Part shown: positions 1-10,894 of the stretch, piece by piece
Numbering within the stretch: position 1 is the first letter of the stretch
Layout: each line of letters starts with the position of its first letter
Assembly (NCBI GenBank): GCA_016271365.2
Contig: CM028132.1
Location: forward strand, 1,184,559,001-1,184,623,000
Length of the DNA stretch: 64,000 nucleotides
Direction: 5' to 3'
From: Neoceratodus forsteri
Lineage: Eukaryota; Chordata; Ceratodontiformes; Ceratodontidae
Notes under the pieces: model-generated
Told to the model about the DNA's origin: nothing
Seen by the model: only the letters and a program-made list of their open reading frames with translations
Database searches by the model: none
Program-made: the position numbers and the translations under genes

Positions 1-79
1 TTTTCTTCCACTGATTTTTTGATCATTATTAGATTGTTCATTGACTAGTGTACGTTTTTTCATTTTATTGTATTTTGTT
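1..79. other. AT-rich edge, nothing recognised
   Basis: Short AT-rich stretch at the window edge. It may be the 3' tail or flank of the adjacent minus-strand SINE. No frame or motif is recognised. Confidence 0.4.
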
Positions 80-356
80 TTTGGTTCATAATAAAAATTT
101 CCCCTACTCTTTTCGATAAGTGCCATGGGATCTTTAACATCCACCTGAACTACCACCAATACAGGCAGATGGGACCTCAGTTTAACGTCTCTTCCGAAAG
201 ATGGCACCTCAGAATTGCAGCACCCCTCTCATGCTGCACTACAGTGTCAGTACTGGGATATTAACCCAAGTGCCAGATGTGGGAACTGAACCCACAGCCC
301 TCTGATCTCCTGGCCTCAGAGGCGAGCGTGCTACCTACTGAGCCACTGACACTGCC
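80..356 (-). mobile_element. tRNA-derived SINE, V-SINE-like
   Basis: On the minus strand the element begins at 356 with a tRNA-like head. An A-box-like segment (TGGCTCAGTAGG) lies near 345-334 and a B-box-like GTGGGTTCAGTTCCCAC near 297-281. The body (about 121-240) carries a GAGACGTTAAACTGAGGTCC-like block, then AAAGATCCCATGGCACTT and AAAGAGTAGGGG. I recall this as the conserved central domain of fish/lungfish V-SINEs, so the family name is from memory. The 3' boundary is uncertain. The head is SINE-derived, not a functional tRNA gene. Confidence 0.7.
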
Positions 357-394
357 AGAATACAAATACAGATACAGGGGTGCTACTTGAGGAG

Positions 395-660
395 TGGATA
401 AGGGAAGATGTAGTCCCACTCCATCACAGCAGCAGCATAGAGGAGGCTGGCAACTACAGGCCAGTCTGACATCAGGAGTGGGGAAACTAATGGATCACTT
501 CTTAAGGAAAGACCAGTATACTACCTTGCATCCAGAAGGTTATGGGACCCAAGGCAACATGAATTCACAAGAGAGAAATCATTTCAGACAAACCTGATAG
601 ATTTTTTTAACTGGGTGACCAGAGAAATTGATCAGGAGGAAGGGGTAGACATGGCTTACT
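395..660 (+). mobile_element. CR1 LINE fragment (RT, plus strand)
   Basis: Frame-broken CR1 reverse transcriptase. It reads NYRPVSLTS-like (about 457), VGKLMD, then a degraded DPRQHGFT block, TNLIDFFNW (about 590-625) and VDMAYL at 645-660, with frameshifts between blocks. It matches the same RT section in the minus-strand CR1 copies at 902-2235 and 7885-11978. It stops abruptly at 660 in the middle of RT, where DIRS A starts. CR1 copies normally keep their 3' end, so this is a rearranged remnant. Confidence 0.75.
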
Positions 661-901
661 TAGCCTGCTCAGGCTCTAGAGGCAATGTCCAGACTAGTGC
701 TTGGTGAAAGTATGGACAGTAACTAGGTGGCAGCAGCACAGATGTCACTGACTGAGACCCCCTTGAAACAGGGCCACAGAGGTAGCCATGCCCCTTGTGG
801 AGTGGCTTTGATTGTCCCTGACAACTCTTTCCCATGCTTGTTGTAGTAGAACACAACCTAATGTGCTAACCACTTGGACAAACATTGTTTAGAAACCTGA
901 A
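661..901 (-). pseudogene. DIRS A tyrosine recombinase, C-terminal piece
   Basis: Minus-strand remnant of the catalytic end of the DIRS YR. It aligns by eye with 41260-41480 (E) and 53870-54090 (G), including the stretch that reads AATWTSVHTF..HYSLDIASR in better copies. No frame stays open. A CR1 inserted at 902 separates it from the rest of the gene, which resumes at 2236. Confidence 0.7.
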
Positions 902-2235
902 CACATAGAAACATAGAATCTGACAGCAGATAAGCACCGCTTGGCCCACCCAGTCTGCCCATTTCCCTACCTAATGGATAAGCTACAGATCCTAGTTAAC
1001 CAGCAGCCTACTTCTTCCTACCCCCACCCTCTAGAATTGCCTTATGACTGTCCCTGCATGCTTGAATTTCACCACTGTTTTTGACTCCACAACCTCCTCT
1101 GGAAGGCCATTCCATGCATCCACAACCCTCTCTGTGAAAAAATACTTCCTTAAATTACCTCTGAGCCGCCCCTCTATCTTCAAATTGTGCCCCCTTGTTC
1201 TTGCACACCTCATTTTTTGAAAGATGCTACCCTCTTGGACTTTGTTGATTCCCTTGAGGTTCTTGAAAGTTTCTATCATGTCCCCCCTCTCCCTCCTTTC
1301 CTCGAGGCTATACATATTAAGCTCCTTAAGTCTCTTCATATGTCTTCCAGTGCAGACCCTGAACCATTTTAGTTGCCCTCCTCTGGACAGCTTCCATCCT
1401 GTCTATGTCTTTATGGAGATTGGGTCTCCAGAACTGCACGAGTACTCCAGATGGGGTCTCACCAGCTGTCTGTACAGAGGATAATAACTTCCTGTTTTCT
1501 ACTGGTGATGCCTCTCCTATGCATCCCAGTATCCCCCAGCCCTCCTTGCTGCCCTCTCACATTGCTTGCCCACCTTTAGGTAATCTGATATGACTACCCC
1601 CAGGTCCTTTCCATTTTTGTTGTTGTTAGTATCTCACCCCCATTGTGTACACTTCCCTGGTTTTGTTTCCCAGGTGCATTACCTTGCACTTCTTAGCATT
1701 GAATCTAAGCTGCCATACGTTTGACCATTCCTCTAACCTGCCAAGTCCTTCTCATCCTTTCCACCCCACCTTGTGCATCAACTCTGTTGTAGATCTTTGT
1801 GTCATCGGCAAAGAGACATACTTTTCCTTCCAGTCCCTCTGCAATGTCGCTTATAAAGACATTGAAGAGGACCGGTCCTAATACTGAACCCTGCGGTACC
1901 CCACTAGTAACCCCCCTTTCTTCAGAGTGGACTCCATTTACTATTACTCTCTGTTTCATATTCTCCAGCCAATTCTTTATCCAGGCTGTCATCTTGGGAT
2001 CCACTCCCAGGCCGGCTAACTTGTATATTAATCTTTTGTGTGGGACTGTGTCAAATGCCTTGCTAAAGTCTAGGTAGGCCATGTCTACAGCCCCTCCCTG
2101 ATCTACTACTTTGGTCACCCAGTCAAAGAAATGTATCAGATTTGTCTGGCATGACCTTCCCGCTGTGAATCCATGCTGCCTTGGATCCTGTGCCCCTCTG
2201 GCCTCTAGATACTCAACAATTCTTGTTCTGCAGTC
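902..2235 (-). mobile_element. CR1 LINE, 5'-truncated
   Basis: Minus-strand CR1. The 3' end at 902-916 carries the ATTCTATG-type octamer tail typical of CR1 (minus strand GATTCTATGTTTCTATGT). The RT palm is at 2118-1705: DFSKAFDTVPH, GVPQGSVLGPVLF and intact FADD, 137 codons open. The ORF2 C-terminus is at 1339-1031 (LNMYSLEERRERGDMIETFK ... VVDAWNGLPEEVV), separated by frameshifts. It is truncated at its 5' side within RT. It interrupts the YR of DIRS A between a TTGTTTAGAA-like flank and a CTGCACACATCTAA-like flank. Confidence 0.9.
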
Positions 2236-2960
2236 CCTAGTTCAAAGCAGAGAATATTCAACATTCTGCACACATCTAACATATGGAGCGGTGCTTCCCC
2301 TGGATTGGCATGCTCAGGAAAATAAACAGGAAGGTGGACAGACTGTTTCAAAGTACACTCAAACACCACCGTGGGGAGAAACTTAAGGTTTGTGCCCTGG
2401 CTTTATGAAAAATCAAATAAGGCTCCTCACACCAAAGAGCCTGAAGCTCTGAAATCCTTCAAACAGAAGAAATAGCAACCAAAAATAATGCTTTCCAAGA
2501 GAGAAATCTTGGCTCACAAGTCATGGATGGCTCAAACAGAGACAGGGTCAACTTTTCCAAAACAACAGTTAAATCCCAAGTTGGGACAGGGCAATGGACT
2601 GGAGGTTTCAGATGCAGGATGCCCCTGAAAAAGGTTTGGGGCACATTCAACTAAGCCATGGGTCAACCGCCCACAGGCTCATGAAAGGCAGAGACAGCCG
2701 AAAGGTGCACCTTGAGGGAGGAGTACTGGTGACCTGAGTCTGACAGGGAGAGCAGGTAGTCCAGAATCTGGCTCACTGGCCAGGAGAATGGGTCCAGATG
2801 GTGCCTGGCAGTCCAGATAGCAAACCTCTTTCACTTCACGGCACAAGTGGCTCTGGTAGAGGGCTTCTGAGCTGCCATGAGGACACCCAACACTTTCTGA
2901 GATACCCAAACCAGGCACTGGCTGTATCCTCAGGAGCCAGGCATGCAGATGAAGGGATCT
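2236..2960 (-). pseudogene. DIRS A tyrosine recombinase, N-terminal and middle
   Basis: Degenerate minus-strand YR. It covers the region equivalent to LLHTLDVHR..YY, the active-site-I block (near 2460-2480) and the SAM-like core-binding domain (WKALF, near 2500; LDYLLSLSDSG-like, near 2760). Several stops and frameshifts break it. At its right end it overlaps the RT-RH frame in another phase, as usual for DIRS. Confidence 0.7.
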
Positions 2961-4554
2961 GAGGTTTGGATGGACCAGGTTTCCCAAAGCCTGTGTCAGC
3001 AGATCTCTGCAGAGGGGTAGAGGGATCAGAGGTTCCTCCGCTAACTGTTGCACTAATGGAAACCACATCTGCCATGGACAGAAGGGTGCGACCAGGATCA
3101 TGCTAGCCCCCTCCATCTGTAGCTTGATTAGCACTGTCTGAATCAGTGGAAATGGAGGGAAGGCATCAAGGAACGTCCCGCTCCAGGAGAGGGACAATGT
3201 GTCTCACCAGAAAATTCCAGGACCTGGATCTAGCAAGCAGAAACTGGTTAGTTTTGTGCAGAGTGGGGACGCAAAAAGGTCCCACTCTGGATGACTCCAT
3301 CTAGTGAACAGATCTTCTGCGATGGAATATAGAAGCTCCCACATGTTCATGCTAGTCTGCGTCCTGCTGAGGCTGTATGCCTGGGTGTTTAGTGAGCCTG
3401 GGACGTGGACTGCTGAGAGAACCAGACTGTGGTCTAGTGCCCAGTACAATACTCTCATGGCCTCCCTGCACAGGGGGTATGAATGCATTCACCCTTGCTT
3501 GTTGATATAATAGACAACACTGAGATTGTCCAATTGGATCAACAGCTGAACCTGGAGGAGACAGTTCTGAAAGGCCTGCATGGCATACAGGACTGCCTGA
3601 ATCTCCAGGATGTTAATATGCAGGGAGGTCTCGATTTAGGACCACTTTCCGTGAGGCTGAAAGTGACCCAGGTGCGCCCCCCAGCCCGAACCGGAAACGT
3701 CAGTGGTGAGGACCTGCTGGGGGAGGAGATCTGGAATGGAGCCCCCCGTAACAGGTTTTGTGGGTCCATCCACCACTGGAGCACCTTGCGGACTGGGGAG
3801 GAGACCAGCATTAACTGATCTAATTCATCCGTGCATTGGTCCCATTACATTTGAAGTGTCCATTGGAGGACTCACATATGCAGTCTGGCCAAGGGAACCA
3901 TGGCAATGGCCACGGCCACAGGACCCAATAGCCTCAAGTACACCCTTGCAGGAATGTAATGGCTCTGGGTGACCTCCTGAGCCTGGGTATTAAGGCACTC
4001 CTCCCTGTTGAGATGCAGGAAGGCTTTGCCCAGCGTCGTCCAGGACTGCCCCTATATACTGCAGCCTCTGGGATTGAATCAGCATGGACTTGGAAAGACT
4101 GACAGTGATGCCCAGGAACAGAAACAGCTGAAGGGTTCTCTCCAGCATCCAGAGGAGCTGTACTCTGGATTGAGCCTTTAGGAGCCAATCGTCCAGGTAA
4201 GGGAAAATGTATGGTCCCTCTTTCCGGACAGCCACAGCTACTGCTGCTAAGCACTTTGTAAAGACCCATGGTGCAGACGATAGTCCAAAGGGCAATACTT
4301 TTAATTGGTAGTGTTCACTCTGAAAAAGAAACTGGAGGAATCTCCTGTGTGGTGGAAACACTGAGATATGCAGGTAAGTATCTTGCATATCTAGGGAGCA
4401 CAGCCAGTCGCCCTGCTTGAGTACAGGCAGTAGGCCTGGAAGAGTGACCATGCAGAATTTCTTCTACTGGATATAAAGACTGAGGACCTTGAGATCTAGA
4501 ATAGGCTTCAGATCTCTGGTTCTTTTGGGGACCAGGAAGAACCTAGAGCAAATT
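2679..4554 (-). pseudogene. DIRS A RT-RNase H
   Basis: Polyprotein remnant. RT at 4451-3990 keeps LDMQDTYLHI, PFGLSSAPWVFTKCL and the catalytic PYLDDWLL box. RNase H follows at about 3811-3204, with PLCREAMRVLYWALDH...AVHVPGSLNT...LS and DLFASP. The C-terminal block at 3197-2900 reads LDAFPPFPLI...LVAPFCPWQMWF. Three or more frameshifts separate these. The RT N-terminus lies beyond element B, at 20645-20902. Confidence 0.85.
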
Positions 4555-4800
4555 AGTACAGTTATGTAAGAACTTACCGTAACAGTAGATCTTCAAGAGG
4601 ATCTCTTGCAGCAGGTTACACCATAAGGACTGAAGCTGGCAGGTGCTAGAACCCCATGGAAAGCTTCTAGCTAGCAGTATACAGCTTGGGACTGCCCCCT
4701 GATGTCGGCCCACCCCCAACATCGGCCAGTGGTATAAAGGGGCGGTCTCTTGGTCCTACCTCAGTTCTCCTGCCAGAGACCCTGGCAAACTCAGAAATGG
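4555..4800. repeat. DIRS B left inverted terminal repeat
   Basis: Starts AGTACAGTTATGTAAGAACTTACCG. It contains AGATCTTC (4591), the 34-bp block complementary to the right end, and a plus-strand TATAAAG at 4733-4739 followed by GGGCGG. The TATA faces into the element and could start an antisense transcript. Paired with 20400-20644. Confidence 0.85.
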
Positions 4801-4902
4801 AGAACTGAGGAGATTCCTCTGAATCGAGGAAACAGTCAATGGAGAAACAGACACCAGGGGGAAGGTGGGAGTGAAAGCAGCACCTGCTTGAAGAGTTCCT
4901 CT

Positions 4903-4995
4903 CGAAGATCTACTGTTGCGGTAAGTTCTTATGTAACTGTACTATCTCACTTCAAAGGGAGAGCTCTTGCAGCAGGTTACACCATAAGTACTGAG
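4903..4995. repeat. DIRS B internal complementary region
   Basis: Read on the minus strand, it is the right tip (ACACCATAAG complement ... GAAGTGAGAT) joined directly to the left tip (AGTACAGTTACATAAGAACTTACCG). This is the circle-junction sequence expected of a DIRS internal complementary region, thought to template completion of the ends during replication. It carries GGTAAGT at 4920-4926. Confidence 0.88.
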
Positions 4996-5013
4996 TCCCA
5001 AGCAGTGCAAGGA

Positions 5014-6010
5014 CTAACCCCCATCAATGGGGGAGAAGGAAAAAATTCCTCTGGAAAGCTCATGAGAGCAGGCCTTGTAGGACAGCAAGGCCAAAACCTG
5101 CCCTACAATGAGAGGCAATATCCAGACTGTAACATTGAATGAAAGTGTGTACAGACCTCCAAGTCGCAGCTGTGCAGATATCAGCTGCAGACACATTTTT
5201 AATGGATGCAAATGAAGTAGCCATTCCCCTGGAAGAATGGCCTTTGACCAGTCCCGGCAAAGACTTGTTATATTTTTGGTAACAGTAAACAATACAGTTA
5301 ACTAGCCATTTAGACAAAGTCTACTTAGAAACTGGAGCCCCTTCAGTTCTTGGGGCGAAAGAAACAAACAATTGTTTAGACTTTCGAATAGAACGGGTGC
5401 GATCTCGGTAGTAATGAAGCATACGATGGACATCTAGAGTATGAAGTAGAGCCTCCCCTCGATTAGAATACTCGGTATAGTAAACAGGTAAATGGATGTC
5501 CTGATTCAGTGTAAACTCAGACACCACTTTAGGAAAAAACTTAGGATTCGTCTGCAAGGATACCCTGTCCTTGGAGAAGACTAAATACGGCTCTTTACAC
5601 ATCAGAGCCTGAAGCTCAGAATTCCTTCCAGCAGAAGTAATAGCAACTAAAAAAATAATGCTTTCCATAACAGAAAGCGTAGCTCACAGCTAGCAACAGG
5701 CTCTAAAATGAACAACAGATTCCATGGGGGAACAGGGTCCCTTATGGGAGGTTTCAGATGTAGAATTCCCCGCAAGATGCGGGAAAGATCCAGCTGCACC
5801 AGAGTTTTGCCCTGTACAGGTGCATGATATGCAGAGATGGCTGATAAGTGCATCTTAATGGAGGAGTAGCTCAGTCCTGAGTCTGAAAGAGAAAGGAGGT
5901 ATTCCAATACGGAATTTACTGGACGGGTGAATGGATCAAGATGATGAGTGGAGAACCAAAGGCAGAACCGCTTCCACTTCATTGAATAAGTATCCCTGCT
6001 GGAAGGCTTC
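5014..6010 (-). pseudogene. DIRS B tyrosine recombinase
   Basis: Recombinase that would join circular DIRS cDNA to the genome. The core-binding half is at 5982-5647 (MKWKRFCLW ... LSDSGLSYSSIKMHLSAISAYH). Active-site I region is at 5668-5321 (VAITSAGRNSELQAL; copies F and G have SARR here, so an Arg is now Gly). The C-terminal half is at 5317-5060 (GHSSRGMAT, CTAATWRSVHTF). HxxR is kept as HSSR, but the nucleophile region reads IQCYSLDI. Frameshifts near 5319 and 5660 split it. Confidence 0.85.
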
Positions 6011-7884
6011 CTAGTGGCTAGTGGCTACCAAGACAACTGCCATTCTGGAGGAAATCCCAAAATGAGCAACTGCTAGATCTGCAGGAGCCATACGTGCAGG
6101 TGCAACGATTTGAAGTCTGAATGGAGCAGGGTACCCTGCTTCTGGGAGAGCAAGTCTGAGGTCAGGGGCAGAGGGATCGGGAATTCCACTGCCAGCTGCT
6201 GAAGTAGTGGGAACCAAATCTGACGTGGCCAGTAAGGAGCTATTAGAATCATCCCTGCTCCCTCTGACTACAATTTGAGGAGGACTCTTTACAGTAATGT
6301 GAAGGCATACAGAAACCTCCCTGTCCAAGACAGGGACAATCTGTCTTGCCAGAAAACACCAAGCCCTGGATCCAGCGAGCAAAAACTGGACAGTTTGGCA
6401 CTGAGTGGGTATGCAAAGAGGTCCAACTTGGGCCAGAGCCATGTTGAATAGCTCTTCGGCCACAGATTGGAGAAGTTCCCATTCATGTGCCTTGGACCAA
6501 GACTGGCTTAAACTGTCGGCCAAGGTGTTTTGTACGCCTGGGACATGCCCGGCAGTGAGTTCCAGATGATGCTTGACAGCCCAATACCAGACTCTCATGG
6601 CCTCCCTGCAGAGGGAGTAGGAATGAGTCCCCCCCTCCTTGTTTATGTAGAAGACAACTGACATTTTGTCCATTTGAATAAGGAGAGGGCCCAGGAATAG
6701 ACTCGTCTGGAATGCCCGCATCTCCAAAATATTGATATGGAGATGTTGCTCTTGGGGAGACCAAGTCCCCTGGGTATGATGATCTGCTAAATGTGCACCC
6801 CAACCCAAGCCGGACGTGTCTGTAGTCAGGATCGGACAAGGAGATTTCTGATGAAAGTGGACCCCTGTGGAAAGATTGGAGGGGGTTCAACCACCAAGCC
6901 AGAGTCTGGCGCACTGGAGTGGAGACTGTCACCAACTGCTCTAATTCATTCATTTGCTGGACCCATTGGACTCTGAAGGTTCATCAGGGAACCCTCATGT
7001 GCAGGCATGCCAGAGGGACTGTCGCAATGGCTGTGGTCATATGGTCTAACAACTGCAGGAATACTCTGGTAGGAACCTGGCATGATGAAACTAGGTGAGC
7101 CTGCTCCCAAAGATGCTCCGCTCTGTCGGGAGTCAGAAAGGTCTTGCCTTTAGCGGTGTCCAGAACTGCCCTGATGTACTGCAACCTTTGGCTGGCCCAA
7201 GGGGAGGACTTTGGGAGTTTGAGGGTTATCTCGAGGTCTCAGAACAAAGTAAAGGTATCTTCCATGGTGTTGATCAGCTGAGCCCTGGATGGAGCTGCCA
7301 GGAGCCAATCATCTAGGTAGGGAAATACATAGTGTCCTTTCCTCCCGAGGGCCACAGACACTACTGCTAGGCACTCTGTAAAGTTCCAGGGAGTCGAGGA
7401 CATGCTGAATGGCAGGGTGCAGAACTGGTAATGGTTGCCTTGAAAGCGGACGTGAAGGAACCTCCTGTGGGGCTGAAACACCGGCATGTGGAAGTACACA
7501 GCCTGCATATCCAGGGAGCACAGTCAGTCCCCTTGATGAAATAGGGGAAGCAGGCCTAGAAGGGTAACCATCCTGAACTGTTTGCACTCTATATACATGT
7601 TCAAGTGGCTGAGATCCAGGATGGGTCGCAGGTCCCCTGTTTTCTTTGAGAACAGAAAAAAGTGGGAATTAAATCCCTTTCCCCTTTGAGCAGGCAGAAC
7701 TGGCTCTATTGCCAGTTTCAGCAACAGTGCTTGGTCTTCCTCCTGGATAAGGGAGAGGTGTGATGGAAGGTAATGGGAATTTATGGGAGGGTTGTCTGGG
7801 GGCATCTCCGTGAACTCCAGAGTATGTCCTTTCCCTATCAAATGAAGAACCCACTGATCCGCTGTGATTTTTTGTCATCCCTCT
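6011..7884 (-). pseudogene. DIRS B RT-RNase H, main part
   Basis: RT is at 7841-6984: LRPILDLSHLN (about 7630), YPYLDDWLL box near 7310, and LQYIRAVLDTAKGKTF at 7184. RNase H is at 6953-6300: INKEGGTHSYSLCREAMRVWYW, HVPGVQNTLADSLS, with a 265-codon open stretch at 6808-6011. A QTDNM-type active-site block has become QMDKM. Frame changes occur near 7510, 7240 and 6800. Its N-terminal end is cut at 7884 by the CR1 and resumes at 11979. Confidence 0.85.
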
Positions 7885-8680
7885 AGATAGAAACATAGAC
7901 TTTGACGGCAGATAAGGACCGCTTGGCCCATTTAGTCTGCCCATTTCCCTACCTACAGGGTAAGCCACAGATCCTAGTTAACCAACAGCCTATTTCTTCC
8001 TACCCCCCACAAGAATTGCCTTATGTCTGTCCCATGCATTCTTGAATTCTCCCACAGTTTTAGACCCCATAACCTCCTCAGGAAGGCTGCTCCATGCATC
8101 CACTACCATCTCTGTGAAATAATACTTCGTCACATTGCCCCTGAACCACCCCCCCCTCTATCTTTAAATTGTGTCCCCTTGTTCTTGCACATCTCTTTTT
8201 CTGAAAGATGCTACCCTTGGACTTTGTTGATTCCACTGAGGTACTTAAAAGTTTCTATAATGTCCCCTCTCCTTCTTTCCTCAAGGGTATACATATTAAG
8301 CTCCTTTAGTCTCTCCTCATACGGCTTCTCTTGCAGAACCTGCACCATTTTAGTTGCTCCTCTGGACTGCCTCTATCCTGTCTATGTCCTTGTGGAGATG
8401 GGGTCTCCAGAACTGGACGCAGTACTCAGATGGGGTCTCACCAACTGTCTGTACAGAGGGATAACAACTTCCTGTTTTCTGCTGCTGATGCCTCTCCCTA
8501 TGCATCCCAGTATACCCCCAGCCTCCCTACTGCCTTCTCACATTGCTTGCTAACCTTAAGGTCATCTGATATGATTACCCCAGGTCCCTTTCCTTTTTGT
8601 TATTGTTACTCCCCATTGTGTATTCTTTCCTGGGTTCTTGTTTTCCAGGTGTATTATTTTGCACTTCTTTGCATTGAATC

Positions 8681-9650
8681 CTAGCTGCCATACTTCTGAC
8701 CATTCCTCAACCTTGCCAAGTCCCTTCTCATCCTTTCCACGTCTCCTTGTGTATCAACCCTGTTGCAGATCTTTGTGTCATCTGCAAAGAGGCATACTTT
8801 TCCTTCCAGTCCCTCTACAATGTCACTTATGAAGACATTAAAAAGGACTGGACCCAATACTGAACCCTGCGGTACCCCACTAGTAACCCCTCTTTCTTCA
8901 GAGTGGACTCCATTTACAATTACCTTCTGTGTCCTGTTGTCCAGCCAATGTTTTACCCAGGCTACCACCCTGGGACCCACTCCCAGGCTGGTTAATTTGA
9001 CTATTAACCTTTTGTGAGGGACTGTGTCAAATGCCTTGCTGAAGTCTAGGTAGGCCATGTCCACAGCCCCTCCCTGGTCTACTACTTTGGTCACCCAGTC
9101 AAAGAAATCTATTAGATTCGTCTGACATGACCTTCCCGCTGTGAACCCATGCTGCCTTGGGTCCTGTGCCCTACTGGCCTCTAGGTACTCAACTATTCTT
9201 TCCTTCAGAAGGGACTCCATCACTTTCCCTACCACAGAGGTCAAACTGACAGGTCTGTAGTTTCCTGCCTCTGTCTTGGTCCCACTTTTGTGAAGGGGAA
9301 TCACATCCGCCTTCCTTCAGTTTTGGTGCACACCATCCTCCCATGATTTATTAAAAAGTGTAGCCAGTGGTTTCACTAGTTCCCCTTTAATTCTTTTTAG
9401 AATTCTGGGCTGAATTCCATCAGGCCCCATTGCTTTGTCCACCTTCAGTTTTAGGAGTTCTTGCAGAACCCTTCTTCTGTGAAAGGACTGAATCGACTTC
9501 CTATCAAGAGTGCTTCTGTTAATTGGATTAGGCACTTCCCTCCTTTTTGTGAATACTGAGCAGAAATATTCATTCAGTATCCCTGCTTTTTCACTGTCCC
9601 CCTCTGCCCACCCACCGTTCATTCTGTTCAGCCTCTCTATCCCTCCCTTT
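8681..9650 (-). pseudogene. CR1 ORF2 reverse transcriptase
   Basis: 207-codon open block at 9304-8681 with the CR1 RT order: NYRPVSLTSVVGK, DPRQHGFTAGRSC, AYLDFSKAFDTVPH, GVPQGSVLGPVLF and catalytic CLFADDTK. Upstream, at 9622-9317, is NEYFCSVF..., MGPDGIQPRILK and LFNKSWEDG, in another frame. ORF2 would copy CR1 RNA at a nicked target. The FADD box is intact, but the gene is frameshifted and dead. Confidence 0.9.
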
Positions 9651-10080
9651 GTCTTTCTACGCTCGCTGATGTACGTATAAAAGGTTTTATCCCCCTTCTT
9701 AACCGAGTTGGCTATCTTTTACTCAGTTTGGGCCTTTGCCATTCTGACTTCTCTCCCTGCTTCCTTCTGCCTTAGCTCTCTGTCCTGCTCCTTCTGTGTT
9801 TCCTTATACTTCTGGAATACTATCTTTTTCTTCCTGACTTTCACAGCCACCTTTTTTGAGAACCATAGTGGCTTTTTCTTTCATTTTGATTTGTTTATTT
9901 GCTTCACACAAAGGCTTGTTGCCTCAGTGATGGCAGTTTTGATGATTCCCCATTGTTGCTCTACCGCTCCTTCTAGCCTGTTTGCTAGTGCTTTTCTGAG
10001 GCACTCTCCCATCTTGCCAAAGTCAGACCTCCTGAAGTCCAGTACCCTCACTTTTGTATGGCTTGACTCTGTAGCTGAGT

Positions 10081-10850
10081 TTAACGTGAACCACACTGAT
10101 GGTCACTTGTTCCCAGATGGCAACCCACTTCTAGATCTGAGATCCTCTCACTGCCCCCGTTTGAGAATACGAAGTCTAAGATTGCTCCCTCATGAGTGGG
10201 TTCTGAAACTAGCTGTCTGAGGCCTGCCACCTGTAGGGCATCAAGAATGGCCCTGCTCTTGGATGTGGCTGCAGCAGATGTGCTCCAGTTAACATCTGGC
10301 ATATTCAGGTCTCCCATCAACAGTATCTCCCCTTTCTCTGCCATTCTAAGAATGCCTTCTATCATATCCTTGTCCATTCCCTCCCCCTGACATGGGGTCT
10401 GTACACAACCCCTTGCGGATTGTGGTGCCCTTTTCAGTCTCCAAGGTGACCCACAGTGCCTCCTCTCCTCCTGTTTACTTTTTGTTCAGTTGCTCTTATC
10501 CCTTCCTTTACATAGAGAGCTACTCCTCCCCTCTTCTCTCCTGCCTGTCTCTCCTGTAGGTTATGTACCCTGGTATGTTAACATCCCAGTCATGGTTTTC
10601 TGTGTACCATGTTTCTGTGACTGCTACGATATCCAGGCATCCCTCTTCCATCAAGGCCACCAGCTCAGGGAGCTTGTTGCCCAGACTACAGCCATTGGTA
10701 CTTAATAACCTCCATTTCCTGATGGCCTTACTCCTTTTTGCCCCAGCCCTGTCCTTCTTGCCTTCGTCACTTTCTCCATTTACCCCTGCTCTTCTCTCTA
10801 TTGACACCTCTATGTTGGTGTTTACCACACTTACTACCGTGATTTTTTGG
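10081..10850 (-). pseudogene. CR1 ORF2 apurinic-type endonuclease
   Basis: N-terminal endonuclease of CR1 ORF2, in two frames. Part one (10828-10520) has NKLPELVALMEEGCLDIVAVTETW and NIPGY.TYRRDR. Part two (10377-10081) has EILLMGDLNMPDVNW and a C-terminal GTSDHQ. GDLN and SDH are the active-site boxes of this family, and both are visible. A frameshift near 10450-10500 inactivates it. Confidence 0.88.
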
Positions 10851-10894
10851 GGGGGCTAGGATTTCCCTGCTCCTTTCCAGTGCCTCCCCCCTTG

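Noticed and set aside
272..356. Functional tRNA gene
   Set aside because: The tRNA-like head continues into a conserved SINE body, and the cloverleaf is poor; it is a SINE promoter.
2679..3197. Separate methyltransferase-like domain at the RT-RH C-terminus
   Set aside because: The block (APFWPSQVWF-like) recurs in all copies, but I see no clear methyltransferase motif, so I keep it as the RT-RH C-terminal region.
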